A stretch of DNA of 64,000 nt, taken from assembly GCA_963751165.1 (NCBI GenBank), contig CAVVTP010000011.1, forward strand, positions 62,001 to 126,000, read 5' to 3'. The DNA is from Roseiarcus sp963751165. GTDB taxonomy: Bacteria; Pseudomonadota; Alphaproteobacteria; Rhizobiales; Beijerinckiaceae. A program made the translations under genes and the position numbers. Positions 1 through 8,862 of this stretch are shown in pieces. The notes beneath the pieces are model-generated. The model was not told the DNA's origin. It made no database searches and saw nothing but the letters and a program-made list of their open reading frames with translations. How positions within the stretch are numbered: the first letter of the stretch is position 1; the number at the start of each line of letters is the position of its first letter.

Positions 1-1
1 A

Positions 2-598
2 ATCCGGGTCTATTCCCTCAACGCCCGGAACCCGCTCAAGGGACAGGGGCAACAGCCGCTGCACAGCGACGTTCCGCGATTGACGCCGACGGACTGGCGG
101 GTCGTCAATTCGATGATCCTGCTCGACGACATGACCGAGTCCAACGGGCCGACCCGAGTCGTGCCGGGCTCGCACAACTGGACCCCCATCAATGTACCGG
201 ACAACAACATGGGGGAGGTTACGCGGCTCGAAGCGCGCCCGGAGGAGATCGCCGACATTCCGAAGGACCCGTACGCTCCGCATCCCAAGGAGGTGAAGTT
301 GACCGGCAAGGCCGGCTCCGTCGCGGTCATCAACGGACACATCTGGCACGGCGGCACGCGCAACGAGAGCGGCGCTTCGCGGCGCGTTCTGCACCTCGCC
401 ATCGGGAGGCGCAATCTGCCGCCGCAGCTGGACGAACGCGAGCATCTGACCTCCGAGCTTCAGGCGCGCACCAATGCAAGCGAGAAATTCCTGCTCGACA
501 TCGAGGGCGCGACGCCCAAGGTGACCGGCTATCCACCGCTCCCGACCCATGTGCGGACCTGGGCGTCCGTCGAGACCGTCGTCGGCGATCGCCATTAA
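2..598 (+). CDS. Phytanoyl-CoA dioxygenase (PhyH) family protein, 5' end outside the window
   Basis: This is the C-terminal part of a non-haem Fe(II)/2-oxoglutarate oxygenase. The frame is open from the first bases, so the start lies upstream; the TTG near base 80 is internal. The metal-binding HxD appears as LHSD about 20 codons in. The distal His and the 2-oxoglutarate-binding Arg are probably in GHIWHGG and the following RRVLHLAIGRR. Such proteins hydroxylate or otherwise oxidise small organic acids and secondary metabolites; the substrate cannot be read here. It precedes an Ldh-family dehydrogenase by about 80 bases and probably belongs to the same catabolic run as the aldolase and TRAP transporter. 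Confidence 0.8.
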   Translation: MRVYSLNARNPLKGQGQQPLHSDVPRLTPTDWRVVNSMILLDDMTESNGPTRVVPGSHNWTPINVPDNNMGEVTRLEARPEEIADIPKDPYAPHPKEVKLTGKAGSVAVINGHIWHGGTRNESGASRRVLHLAIGRRNLPPQLDEREHLTSELQARTNASEKFLLDIEGATPKVTGYPPLPTHVRTWASVETVVGDRH

Positions 599-679
599 GG
601 CGGCGCACGCTCGGAAAACCGAGGGACATTCGCCATCGACTTTGCATCGCCTCTCGGCGAGGAGCGGGCTTTCGATTCC

Positions 680-1732
680 ATGCGCAGATTTCCTTCCTCG
701 ACTGTCGCGACCTTCATCGAACGGATCTTCGTCGCCGCCGGCTCGGAGCCGAGCGAGGCCAAGACCGTCGCCTCGCATCTCGTCGAGGCGAGCCTCATGG
801 GTCACGACTCGCATGGCGTGATTCGCGTTTCGAAATACGTCGACTGGCTGCGGGCGGGACAAGTGCGGCCCAACCGGCACGCTCGCGTCGCAAGCGACCG
901 CGGCGCGCTTGTCGTCGTCGATGGCGAGTTCGGCTTCGGTCAGGTCATCGGCAAGGAGGCGATGGAAATCGTCGCGGCGCGCGCCGGCGCGCACGGCATG
1001 GCGACGGTGGCTATTCGCAATTCGGGCCATCTCGGGCGGATCGGCGCGTGGCCCGAAATGCTCGCTGAGCGCGGGCTCGCTTCGATTCATTTCGTCAATA
1101 CGTCCGGATTCGGCATTCTCGTCGCGCCGTTCGGAGGCGCGGACCGGCGTCTCTCCGCGAACCCGATCGCCGCGGGCGTCCCGACCAGAAGCGGGCGGCC
1201 GATCATCCTCGACATCGCGACCTCGGTCATCGCCGAAGGCAAGATCCAGCTTGCCCGCAACAAGGGCGAACGCTTGCCCCCAGGTCTCGTCCTCGACGGA
1301 CAAGGCCGGCCCACGACCGAACCCGAGATCTTCTACGCCGATCCCCCCGGCGCGATCCTCCCCTTCGGCGGTCATAAGGGCTCGGGCCTCTCCTTCTTCT
1401 GCGAGATCTTGGCTGGCTCGCTCACGGGCGGGCGCGCGAGCCATCCGCATGCGCCAACCGCCGAGCGACTGGTCAACAACATGCTGTCGCTCGCCTTCGA
1501 TCCGTCGGCGTTCGGCGATGCGGAGGCTTTCGCCGACGACGTGAGCCGGCTCGTCGGATGGGTCAAGGCGTCGCCCCCGATTGCTCCCGGGGGCAAGGTG
1601 TTGCTGCCGGGCGAGATCGAGGAGGAGGTGCGCCGCGATCGCATGGCGAACGGGCTGCCCATCGACGACGCCACCTGGCGCGCCATTTGCGCCGTCTCCG
1701 CCTCGCTCGGCGTGTCGGCGCCGGAGGAATGA
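680..1732 (+). CDS. Ldh-family (malate/L-lactate type) NAD(P)-dependent oxidoreductase
   Basis: A 350-residue protein, full length for the Ldh_2 family, which reduces or oxidises 2-keto/2-hydroxy acids (malate, L-lactate, ureidoglycolate, 2,3-diketogulonate). The signature MGHDSHG with the catalytic His lies near residue 45, NSGHLGRIG near residue 112, and GGHKGSGLS in the C-terminal third, all typical of this NAD-binding fold. A purine-rich GAGGAG sits a little upstream of the ATG. It ends five bases before the aldolase start, so co-transcription is likely. The exact substrate is unknown; the context with an HpcH aldolase and TRAP transporter suggests a hydroxy- or keto-acid. Confidence 0.88.
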   Translation: MRRFPSSTVATFIERIFVAAGSEPSEAKTVASHLVEASLMGHDSHGVIRVSKYVDWLRAGQVRPNRHARVASDRGALVVVDGEFGFGQVIGKEAMEIVAARAGAHGMATVAIRNSGHLGRIGAWPEMLAERGLASIHFVNTSGFGILVAPFGGADRRLSANPIAAGVPTRSGRPIILDIATSVIAEGKIQLARNKGERLPPGLVLDGQGRPTTEPEIFYADPPGAILPFGGHKGSGLSFFCEILAGSLTGGRASHPHAPTAERLVNNMLSLAFDPSAFGDAEAFADDVSRLVGWVKASPPIAPGGKVLLPGEIEEEVRRDRMANGLPIDDATWRAICAVSASLGVSAPEE

Positions 1733-1736
1733 CGTC

Positions 1737-2520
1737 ATGGCTCACGAGAATCTCCGCCAGAGACTGAGGGGCGGGGGGACTGCCTATGGTCTCATGGCGG
1801 CGGAGTTTTTCACGCCCGGGCTCTGCCGGATCGCCCGAAACGCCGGGGCCGACTTCATCATTTTCGACATGGAGCACGGCGGCATCGGTGTGGATGCGCT
1901 GAAGGTGCAAATGGCCTTCGCCCGCGGGACCGGCGTCACTCCGATCGTGCGGGTTCCCGGAATTGCATATCACCTTGTTGCGCCCATCCTCGACGCCGGC
2001 GCCATGGGGATCATGGCGCCGATGGTCGAGACCCGAGAGCAGGCCGAAAATCTGGCCAAGTGGTGCCGATATCGTCCCGAAGGCGTGCGCGGTCTGGGCT
2101 TCGGCGTCGCCCACGACGACTATCGCGGCGGCGATGTCGTCGAGAAGATGCGTCAGGAGAACGAGCGCACCATCGCGATCGCTCTCGTGGAAACCGCCAA
2201 GGGAATGGAAAACGCCGACTGGCATTCTCGGCGTCCCGGGCATCGACGTCGGATGGCTCGGCCACTACGACCTGACCAATACCATGGGCATGACCGCGGA
2301 ATTCGAGCGGGCGGAGTTCAGCGACGCGGTCGCGAAGCTCTTCGGCGCCTGCGAGAGGCACGGAAAGGCGGCCGGGTTCCTGGCGTCGTCCATCGCGCAG
2401 GCGAGGGCGTGGCGGGCCAAGGGCGTGCGCTGCATGTGCTATGGCACGGACATTGGCGTGTTTCAGTCCGCTCTGTCCGAGGCGCTGCAGACTTTGAAGT
2501 CGGACGGCGCGAACGGCTAA
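1737..2520 (+). CDS. HpcH/HpaI aldolase family protein (frame broken by one extra base)
   Basis: Class II pyruvate-type aldolases of this family cleave 2-keto-3-deoxy or 4-hydroxy-2-oxo acids to pyruvate plus an aldehyde. The N-terminal part reads FDMEHGG (metal and substrate region) and the middle ETAKGMENAD. After about base 2220 the match continues one frame over as ILGVPGIDVGWLGHYDL and runs to a TAA at 2518. Removing one base restores a single 260-residue protein of normal family length. Without that correction the first frame reads into the next gene. It lies five bases after the dehydrogenase and upstream of the TRAP binding protein. I judge this a sequencing insertion rather than a dead gene, but cannot prove it. 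Confidence 0.82.
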
Positions 2521-2747
2521 ACGACCCGAACGCGCCGCTCGACGCTCCGAACGGACTCGCAGCCAAAAAGGCGCGACGGAGTGATCGCCCAAAGCCGGGC
2601 TCGAGGGCCGATCGCTTGCCGATCGCTCGCAGTATGTGGAACTGGTCTGGGCCCTATGCTACATGGGCGTCCTTGCATGACGAGCGCAGGCGCCGTTGGG
2701 CGGCTCGAGACGTTCGCCTGCAATCACGCCGTTTGAGGAAACGCTCG

Positions 2748-3770
2748 ATGAACGTGTCTCGCCGTCGTTTGCTTGCGCTTGGCTCCGCCGTCGGCGCGGC
2801 CCGTCTCGTCGGCGCGCCGCGGCTTGCCCGCGCGAAGCCGCCGCAATGGACATACAAATACGCGAACAATCTGCCCGACACCCACCCGATGAACGTGCGC
2901 GCCCGCGAAATGGCGGCCGCCATCAAAACGGAGACCCACGGTCGCCTCGAAGTCCAGATCTTCCCGTCCAATCAGCTGGGCTCCGACACCGACACGTTGA
3001 GCCAGATCCGCTCGGGGGGCGTCGAATTCTTCACGCTCTCCGGGCTCATCCTGTCCACGCTCGTGCCGGCGGCGTCCATCAACGGCATCGGGTTCGCGTT
3101 TCCCGATTACGCCAGCGTCTGGAAAGCCATGGACGGCGAACTCGGCGCCTATGTCCGCGGCCAGATCGCCAAGACGAACCAGATCCTCGCGATGGAGACG
3201 ATCTGGGACAACGGCTTCCGCCAGACGACGACATCGACCAGGCCGATCAAGACGCCCGACGACTTCCGCGGCATGAAGCTGCGCGTGCCGGTGTCGCCGC
3301 TGTGGACTTCGATGTTCAAGGCGCTGGGCGCGTCGCCCGCCTCGATCAACTTCAACGAGGTCTACTCGGCGCTTCAGACCAAGATCGTCGACGGCCAGGA
3401 AAACCCGCTCGCGCTCATCTCCACGGCCAAGCTCTACGAGGTGCAAAAATTCTGCTCGATGACCAACCATATGTGGGACGGTTTCTGGTTCCTGGCCAAC
3501 CGCCGCGCCTGGCAGGCTTTGCCGGAGGACGTGCGGACGATCGCGGCCAAGAACTTCAACGCCGCCGGCATGAAGGAACGTGACGATGTCGCCAAACTGA
3601 ATGCGACTCTGCAAGGGGATCTGACGGCCAAGGGGCTCGTCTTCAACACGCCCGATCATGCCCCATTCCGCGACAAGCTTCACGCGGCCGGCTTCTATGC
3701 GGAGTGGAAGGCCAAATACGGCGATGAGGCTTGGGCCATCCTCGAGAAGTCGACGGGCAAGCTGACGTGA
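2748..3770 (+). CDS. TRAP transporter solute-binding protein, DctP type
   Basis: A 340-residue periplasmic receptor for a tripartite ATP-independent transporter. The N-terminus carries a twin-arginine-like signal (SRRRLLALGSAVGAA) ending near ARA. The mature part has the usual DctP features: HPMNVRAREMA, then QIFPSNQLGSD, and the substrate-carboxylate region around GMKLRVP with its Arg. The chosen ATG has GAGGAA upstream. Its TGA overlaps the GTG start of the permease, so the two are translationally coupled. The ligand is probably an organic or sugar acid handled by the dehydrogenase and aldolase upstream. Confidence 0.9.
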   Translation: MNVSRRRLLALGSAVGAARLVGAPRLARAKPPQWTYKYANNLPDTHPMNVRAREMAAAIKTETHGRLEVQIFPSNQLGSDTDTLSQIRSGGVEFFTLSGLILSTLVPAASINGIGFAFPDYASVWKAMDGELGAYVRGQIAKTNQILAMETIWDNGFRQTTTSTRPIKTPDDFRGMKLRVPVSPLWTSMFKALGASPASINFNEVYSALQTKIVDGQENPLALISTAKLYEVQKFCSMTNHMWDGFWFLANRRAWQALPEDVRTIAAKNFNAAGMKERDDVAKLNATLQGDLTAKGLVFNTPDHAPFRDKLHAAGFYAEWKAKYGDEAWAILEKSTGKLT

Positions 3771-5650
3771 CCGCGGCGAGCCGTCGGGAGACGGACTCTG
3801 CCGCAGACCGGAGCGAGGGACCCGTACGCGCCGCCTGTCGAGCGATCGACCGTTGGCTCGGCTTGCTCGTCGAGGGCCTCGGCGCTGCGCTCGTGGCGGC
3901 CGAGATTGTCATCCTGTTGGCCGGCGTCGTTTCGCGTTACGTGTTCGATCACCCGCTCGTCTGGTCCGACGAGCTCGCCTCGATCCTCTTCCTGTGGCTC
4001 GCCATGCTGGGCGCGGCGATCGCGCTGCGCCGCGACGAGCATATGCGCATGACCGCGGTCGTGGGCGCGCTGCCGCCGTCTGCGCGGGCCGCCCTCGACG
4101 CCTTCGCCGTCGCCGCGGCGCTCGCCTTTCTCGCTCTCATCGCCTCGCCCGCCTATGACTATGCGCTCGAGGAAGCGCCGGTCGCGACGCCCGCCCTTCA
4201 GATCAGCGATGCACTGCGCGCCGCGGCGATGCCGGTCGGGATCGCGCTGATGGCGAGCCTCGCCGCGCTCCGGCTGATCAGGACCGCGCAGCCGCGCGAG
4301 GCGGCCGTCGCGCTCGGCGCCGTCGTGGTGCTGCTTGCGCTGTTTTGGGCGGTGGAGCCTGTCTTTCAGGGGCTCGGCAATCTCAATCTGTTGATCTTCT
4401 TCGTCGGCGTGGTCGCCGCCGCCGTGTTCGCAGGCGTACCGATCGCTTTTGCCTTCGGACTCGCCGTCTTCGGCTATCTGGCGCTGACCACGCAGACGCC
4501 GCTCACCGTTCTGGTCGGACGTATGGATGAGGGCATGAGCCACCTCATTCTGCTGGCGGTTCCGCTCTTCGTTTTTCTCGGCTTGCTCATCGAAATGACC
4601 GGCATGGCGCGCGCGATGGTGGAGTTTCTGGCGAGCCTGCTCGGTCCTATGCGCGGCGGCCTGCATTACGTGTTGGTGGCCGGCATGTACCTCGTTTCCG
4701 GCATCTCCGGCTCCAAGGCGGCCGATATGGCGGCCACCGCCCCCGTGCTGTTTCCGGAGATGAAAGAGCGCGGCGCGAAGCCCGGCGATCTCGTCGCGCT
4801 TCTGGCTGCGACTGGCGCGCTGACCGAAACGGTTCCGCCCAGCCTCGTCCTCATCACAATCGGCTCCGTGACCGGCGTTTCGATCGCGGCGTTGTTCGCG
4901 GGGGGCCTGCTGCCGGCCGTCGTGCTCGCGCTGGTCCTGTGTTTCGTCATTTATCGCCGCCATCGGCGCGAACCGAAGCCCTCCATGCAGCGACCCGACA
5001 GACGTGCGGTTCTTCGAGCCTTCTTCATCGCGCTGCCTGCCCTCGTTCTCCCCTTTCTGATCCGGGCTGCGGTCGTCGAAGGCGTCGCGACGGCGACGGA
5101 AGTGTCGACGATCGGCATCGCCTATGCAGCGCTGGCAGGACTTTTGATCTATCGTCGTTTCGATTGGGCGGCGCTCGGGCCGATGCTGGTCTCGACGGCC
5201 TGTCTGACGGGCGCGATCCTGCTCATCATCGGCACGGCGACCGGCATGGCCTGGGGGCTGACCCAGTCCGGCTTCTCGCGCACTCTGGCCGCAGCGATGA
5301 CCGGCCTTCCTGGCGGCGCCGGGACATTCATGGCCGCGTCGATCGTGGCCTTCGTCGTGCTTGGCTCGGTGCTCGAGGGAATTCCGGCCATCGTGCTGTT
5401 CGGGCCGCTGTTGTTTCCGATCGCCAAAGCCGTCGGCATCCACGAGGTGCACTATGCGATGGTGGTCATCCTGGCCATGGGGATTGGTCTCTTCACGCCG
5501 CCCTTCGGCGTCGGCTATTACGTCGCTTGCGCCATCGGCCGCGTCGATCCCGCCGAGGGCATGCGCACGATCTGGGGCTACATGCTGGCCTTGGCCATCG
5601 GGATCATGATCGTCGCCGCGGTCCCCTGGATCTCGATCGGATTTCTCTGA
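3767..5650 (+). CDS. TRAP transporter permease, DctQ and DctM fused
   Basis: About 627 residues of membrane protein combining the small DctQ subunit (residues 1 to about 170, four helices, with SRYVFDHPLVWSDEL typical of DctQ) and the large DctM subunit (remainder, about 12 helices, with GISGSKAADMAATAPVL and GLFTPPFGVGYY). It imports the ligand delivered by the upstream binding protein using an ion gradient. I chose the GTG at 3767, which overlaps the TGA of the binding protein gene; an upstream TTG at 3731 would add 12 residues inside that gene. Natural QM fusions are known, so this is not a sequencing artefact. Confidence 0.9.
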   Translation: MTAASRRETDSAADRSEGPVRAACRAIDRWLGLLVEGLGAALVAAEIVILLAGVVSRYVFDHPLVWSDELASILFLWLAMLGAAIALRRDEHMRMTAVVGALPPSARAALDAFAVAAALAFLALIASPAYDYALEEAPVATPALQISDALRAAAMPVGIALMASLAALRLIRTAQPREAAVALGAVVVLLALFWAVEPVFQGLGNLNLLIFFVGVVAAAVFAGVPIAFAFGLAVFGYLALTTQTPLTVLVGRMDEGMSHLILLAVPLFVFLGLLIEMTGMARAMVEFLASLLGPMRGGLHYVLVAGMYLVSGISGSKAADMAATAPVLFPEMKERGAKPGDLVALLAATGALTETVPPSLVLITIGSVTGVSIAALFAGGLLPAVVLALVLCFVIYRRHRREPKPSMQRPDRRAVLRAFFIALPALVLPFLIRAAVVEGVATATEVSTIGIAYAALAGLLIYRRFDWAALGPMLVSTACLTGAILLIIGTATGMAWGLTQSGFSRTLAAAMTGLPGGAGTFMAASIVAFVVLGSVLEGIPAIVLFGPLLFPIAKAVGIHEVHYAMVVILAMGIGLFTPPFGVGYYVACAIGRVDPAEGMRTIWGYMLALAIGIMIVAAVPWISIGFL

Positions 5651-5772
5651 ACTGCCTGCGGCAGCACCGAGAGCCGCAGATGCTTGCGGAACGCATAAAA
5701 GCGTCCCCGCGCAGGGTTCAATCCACCGACGACATATTGTAGGAAGAGAACGGTGGGTGGGGAATCAATGCA

Positions 5773-6519
5773 TTGAACAAGGTTCTTCTTGTGACCGGCG
5801 GCTCGCGCGGCATCGGCCGCGCCTGCGCCCTTTTGGCCGCCAGGCATGGCTGGTCGGTCGGCGTGAACTATCGGGCCGATACGGACGCCGCGGATTCGGT
5901 CGTGCACACCATCGCGAAGGAAGGCGGACGGGCGGTCGCGCTCAAGGGCGACGTCGCCAATGAGACCGACGTCGTCGCCATCTTCGACCAGGCGACGAAT
6001 GCGCTCGGGCCGCTGACGGGAGTCGTCGCCAATGCGGGAATCGTGGCGCCGGCGGCGCGGCTCGCCGAGATGAGCGTCGAGCGCATGCGGCGCGTCTTCG
6101 ATGTAAACGTGCTCGGCGCCTATCTGACGGCGCGCGAGGCGGCCCGCCGGATGTCGGAATCGGGCGGCGGTTCAGGCGGTTCGATGGTGCTGATCTCGTC
6201 CGCCGCGGCACGGCTCGGCTCGCCGAACCTCTATGTCGACTACGCCGGGTCGAAGGCCGCGATCGACACCCTGACGATCGGCCTTTCGAGGGAGCTCGGC
6301 CCGGAGGGCGTGAGGGTCAACGCAATCCGCCCCGGCATGATCGAGACAGAAATCCATGCCAGCGGAGGCGAACCCGAACGCGCCCGAACGCTTGGCCGCT
6401 CCGCCCCGCTTGGACGCCCCGGGGCGCCCGAGGAAGTCGCCGAGGCGGCGATCTGGCTCCTGAGCGAAGCCGCCTCCTACGTCACAGGCGCCATTCTCGA
6501 TGTGACCGGCGGACGCTAG
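5773..6519 (+). CDS. Short-chain dehydrogenase/reductase (SDR) family oxidoreductase
   Basis: A 248-residue classical SDR. It has the nucleotide-binding GGSRGIG at the N-terminus, NAG near residue 86, a catalytic Ser in SSAAARLGS and the active-site Y and K in YAGSK, followed by RVNAIRPG. The only start that gives a complete Rossmann fold is a TTG at 5773; the nearby ATG at 5768 runs into a stop after two codons. The substrate is unknown. It closes the catabolic run started by the dioxygenase and lies 122 bases after the TRAP permease, so it may have its own promoter. Confidence 0.88.
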   Translation: MNKVLLVTGGSRGIGRACALLAARHGWSVGVNYRADTDAADSVVHTIAKEGGRAVALKGDVANETDVVAIFDQATNALGPLTGVVANAGIVAPAARLAEMSVERMRRVFDVNVLGAYLTAREAARRMSESGGGSGGSMVLISSAAARLGSPNLYVDYAGSKAAIDTLTIGLSRELGPEGVRVNAIRPGMIETEIHASGGEPERARTLGRSAPLGRPGAPEEVAEAAIWLLSEAASYVTGAILDVTGGR

Positions 6520-6887
6520 CCCGTTCCCGTCCGCCGCTTTTTTGAAAGAACGCGATGCAACTCCGAAGCTGCGCTCACCCCAGCGCTTCCCGAATTGCTT
6601 CGCTTCTCTGCGGCGGCGGTCTCAATGCGCCGCTTGCAGATGAGCAGCGGCCCAAGAGCCAAGGGGGAACGGCGGAGGCTCCTGGACCGCTGCGTCGCGT
6701 CGCCTTTGCGCGAACACGATGGCGCCATTTATTCATTTCTTTTCCCGGCGGCATTGATCCAGCGCAATTCAAGGCTGGAAATCGCCATCGCGTCTTTTCG
6801 CGCAGCCCGACATTGCATGGCGCACTGTCTCATCCGCGCCTATGGGTAGCCAGAGCCCTTCCTAACTCACGAAAGGGGCTTTGGCTT
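6520..6887. other. Intergenic stretch without a recognised gene
   Basis: This 368-base stretch lies between the convergent SDR and MAPEG genes. The open frames here have arginine-rich, low-complexity translations with no family resemblance. A short T run just after the SDR stop could be a weak terminator, but no convincing stem precedes it. Confidence 0.5.
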
Positions 6888-7256
6888 TCAGCGGTACAGC
6901 GGCGAGACGAAAATCGCCAGCGCGACCAACTGGGCTAGGCCGAAGGCCGCCGAGCGCAAAGGTTGCCGGCCGGAAATATAGGCCGCCATGTGACCGATGC
7001 GGATCAGGACGTAGACGACCGCGAGCCCGTTCGCGATCCGGCTCGGACCGCCGACCATATGCGCCACGATCACCGCCGCAGCAAACCACGGGAAGGTCTC
7101 GAGGCCATTGAGGTGAGCGCCGTAGGCGCGCAACGACTTCCCGACCAGTTCCCCAACATGATAACGCGGCTGGTTCGGATCGAGACCCTTGACGAAGCTG
7201 AACGCGACATAGGGAAGGATCGCGGCGATGAAGATGCACCAGATCGCGATGGTCAT
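6888..7256 (-). CDS. MAPEG family membrane protein
   Basis: A 122-residue integral membrane protein with four predicted hydrophobic segments, matching membrane-associated proteins in eicosanoid and glutathione metabolism. The pattern GLETFPWFAAAVIVAH after the first loop and NGLAVVYVLIRIGHMAAYI are characteristic of the bacterial members. I start at the ATG at 7256, which has GGAGG at good spacing; an upstream in-frame start at 7328 would add an arginine-rich stretch that does not belong to the family. Bacterial members are usually uncharacterised, so no reaction is assigned. Confidence 0.85.
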   Translation of the reverse strand: MTIAIWCIFIAAILPYVAFSFVKGLDPNQPRYHVGELVGKSLRAYGAHLNGLETFPWFAAAVIVAHMVGGPSRIANGLAVVYVLIRIGHMAAYISGRQPLRSAAFGLAQLVALAIFVSPLYR

Positions 7257-7617
7257 GATTGAGCGCCTCCGTACCGCGCCCCTCGCGCGGCGTCGCCTTA
7301 TCCGCCGGGGTTGCGACGCGGCTGTCAACGGAGTCGTCGCCGTTTACGACAATTCGCCTCCTCCGCCTCCGCGCGTCAAGCGAGGCGCACGGTCGATGCG
7401 CGGCTGAACGGCCTCACGAGACGCGATAAAATGCTAGAATGATATTTAGTTTCAGCGCAATACGCTGACCTCTGGATACGACGCGCGAACCTTCGACGAC
7501 CTTTCGCCGCGGCGTATGAGTATGCCCGCGGAATCGATTGAAATCAAAGGGATTATCCAGACGGCCAGCACAAAGATCTGCTGCTCCGCTTGTCAGCAGG
7601 GAGAAACAGGAAGAACT
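7257..7617. other. Intergenic stretch upstream of MAPEG and downstream of prfB
   Basis: About 360 bases, with a locally AT-rich patch around 7425-7460. I see no coding frame with family resemblance and no clear terminator for prfB. The patch could hold a promoter, but no good -35/-10 pair is present. Confidence 0.4.
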
Positions 7618-8748
7618 CTAATCCACATCCTCGACCGTTACGGTCCGGCCGGACAGGCGCTGGGCGAGCGAGGCCTCCATGAACGGGTCGAGATCGCCGT
7701 CGAGCACATCGGCCGGCGTTCCTGAGACATGGCCGGTGCGCAGGTCTTTCACCATCTGATAGGGCTGCAGCACGTAGGAGCGGATCTGGTGGCCCCAGCC
7801 GATGTCGGTCTTGGAGGCCGCGTCGGCGGTGACCTTGGCCTCGCGCGCCTCGAGCTCCCGCTCGTAGAGGCGGGCGCGCAGCATGTTCCAGGCGGTGGCG
7901 CGGTTCTTGTGCTGGGATCGCTCCGACTGGCAGGCGACCACGATCCCGGTCGGGATGTGGGTGATGCGGACCGCTCGATTCGGTCTTGTTGACGTGCTGT
8001 CCGCCGGCCCCCGACGAGCGATAGGTGTCGATGCGGCAATCGGCCTCGTTGACGTCGATCTGGATGCGGTCGTCGACCACCGGATAGACCCAGACCGAGG
8101 CGAAGCTGGTGTGACGGCGCGCGTTCGAGTTCGAACGGCGAAATCCGCACGAGGCGGTGGACGCCGGACTCGGTCTTCAGCCAGCCGTGGGAATTGTGTC
8201 CCTTGACGACGATGGTCGCCGACTTGACGCCCGCTTCGTCGCCAGCAGTCTCTTCGATCACCTCGACGTCGAACTTGCGCCGCTCGGCCCAGCGAATGTA
8301 CATGCGTAGGAGCATGCGCGCCCAATCGCAGCTCTCCGTGCCGCCGGCGCCCGAGTGGACTTCGAGATAGGTGTCGTTGGCGTCGGCCTCGCCGGAGAGC
8401 AGCGCCTCGAGCTGGCGCCGCTCGCCCTCGGCCTTCAGCGCCTTCAGCGCTGCGAGGCCCTCCGCCTCGGTCGCTGCATCGCCCTCGGCCTCGCCGAGTT
8501 CGACGAGTGTCGACGCGTCGTCGAGTTCGCGCTCGATCTTTGCGAGCGAGCCGAGCCTGTCCTCCAGCACCGTCCGCTCGCGCATGAGCTTCTGGCCGGA
8601 TTCCGGGTCGCTCCAGAGGCCGGGCTCTTCGGATTTCGCGTTCAGTTCGGCCAGACGCCGCCTCGCCGCGTCGACGTCAAAGATGCCTCCTCAGCAGCCC
8701 GACGGACTGCTTGATCGTCTCGACCAGCTGTTCAGCTTCAGCGCGCAT
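7618..8748 (-). CDS. prfB: Peptide chain release factor 2, with programmed +1 frameshift and two extra bases
   Basis: Release factor 2 ends translation at UGA and UAA. The first 23 codons end in CTT TGA C, the classical autoregulatory site; after the +1 shift the protein continues as LDVDAARRRLAEL. The stop-codon-recognising SPF tripeptide and the catalytic GGQ (in GAGGQHVNKT) are present. Two more frame breaks occur, one just after SPF (8127-8132 on the + strand) and one just after the GGQ (about 7981-7990). Removing one base at each restores the expected sequence and a 375-residue protein, close to other RF2 proteins. The gene is essential, so these two are almost certainly sequencing errors. 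Confidence 0.93.
8676..8691 (-). promoter_or_regulatory. prfB: Programmed +1 frameshift site of prfB
   Basis: On the coding strand, AGGAGG (8691-8686) is followed by CAT, then CTT TGA C. The internal Shine-Dalgarno lies three bases before the CTT slip codon, the same spacing as in the classical RF2 autoregulation site. Low RF2 leaves the UGA unread, the ribosome shifts +1 on CTT, and full-length RF2 is made. Confidence 0.95.
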
Positions 8749-8862
8749 TATTAAAAGTCCAGAAGTTGGTCCCGCTCTCAATTGGCGTCGGCCCGAATGC
8801 CGCGTCTAGCCGTTCCGAGCGGCGAGGGCAAACTTTCACGAGCGCGCGTCGAAACAGCGAGG

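Noticed and set aside
3695..5452. A 585-codon open frame on the minus strand opposite the TRAP permease
   Set aside because: Its composition (Arg, His, Gln, Asp in low-complexity runs) is that of a shadow frame, and the opposite strand encodes a clear fused DctQM permease.
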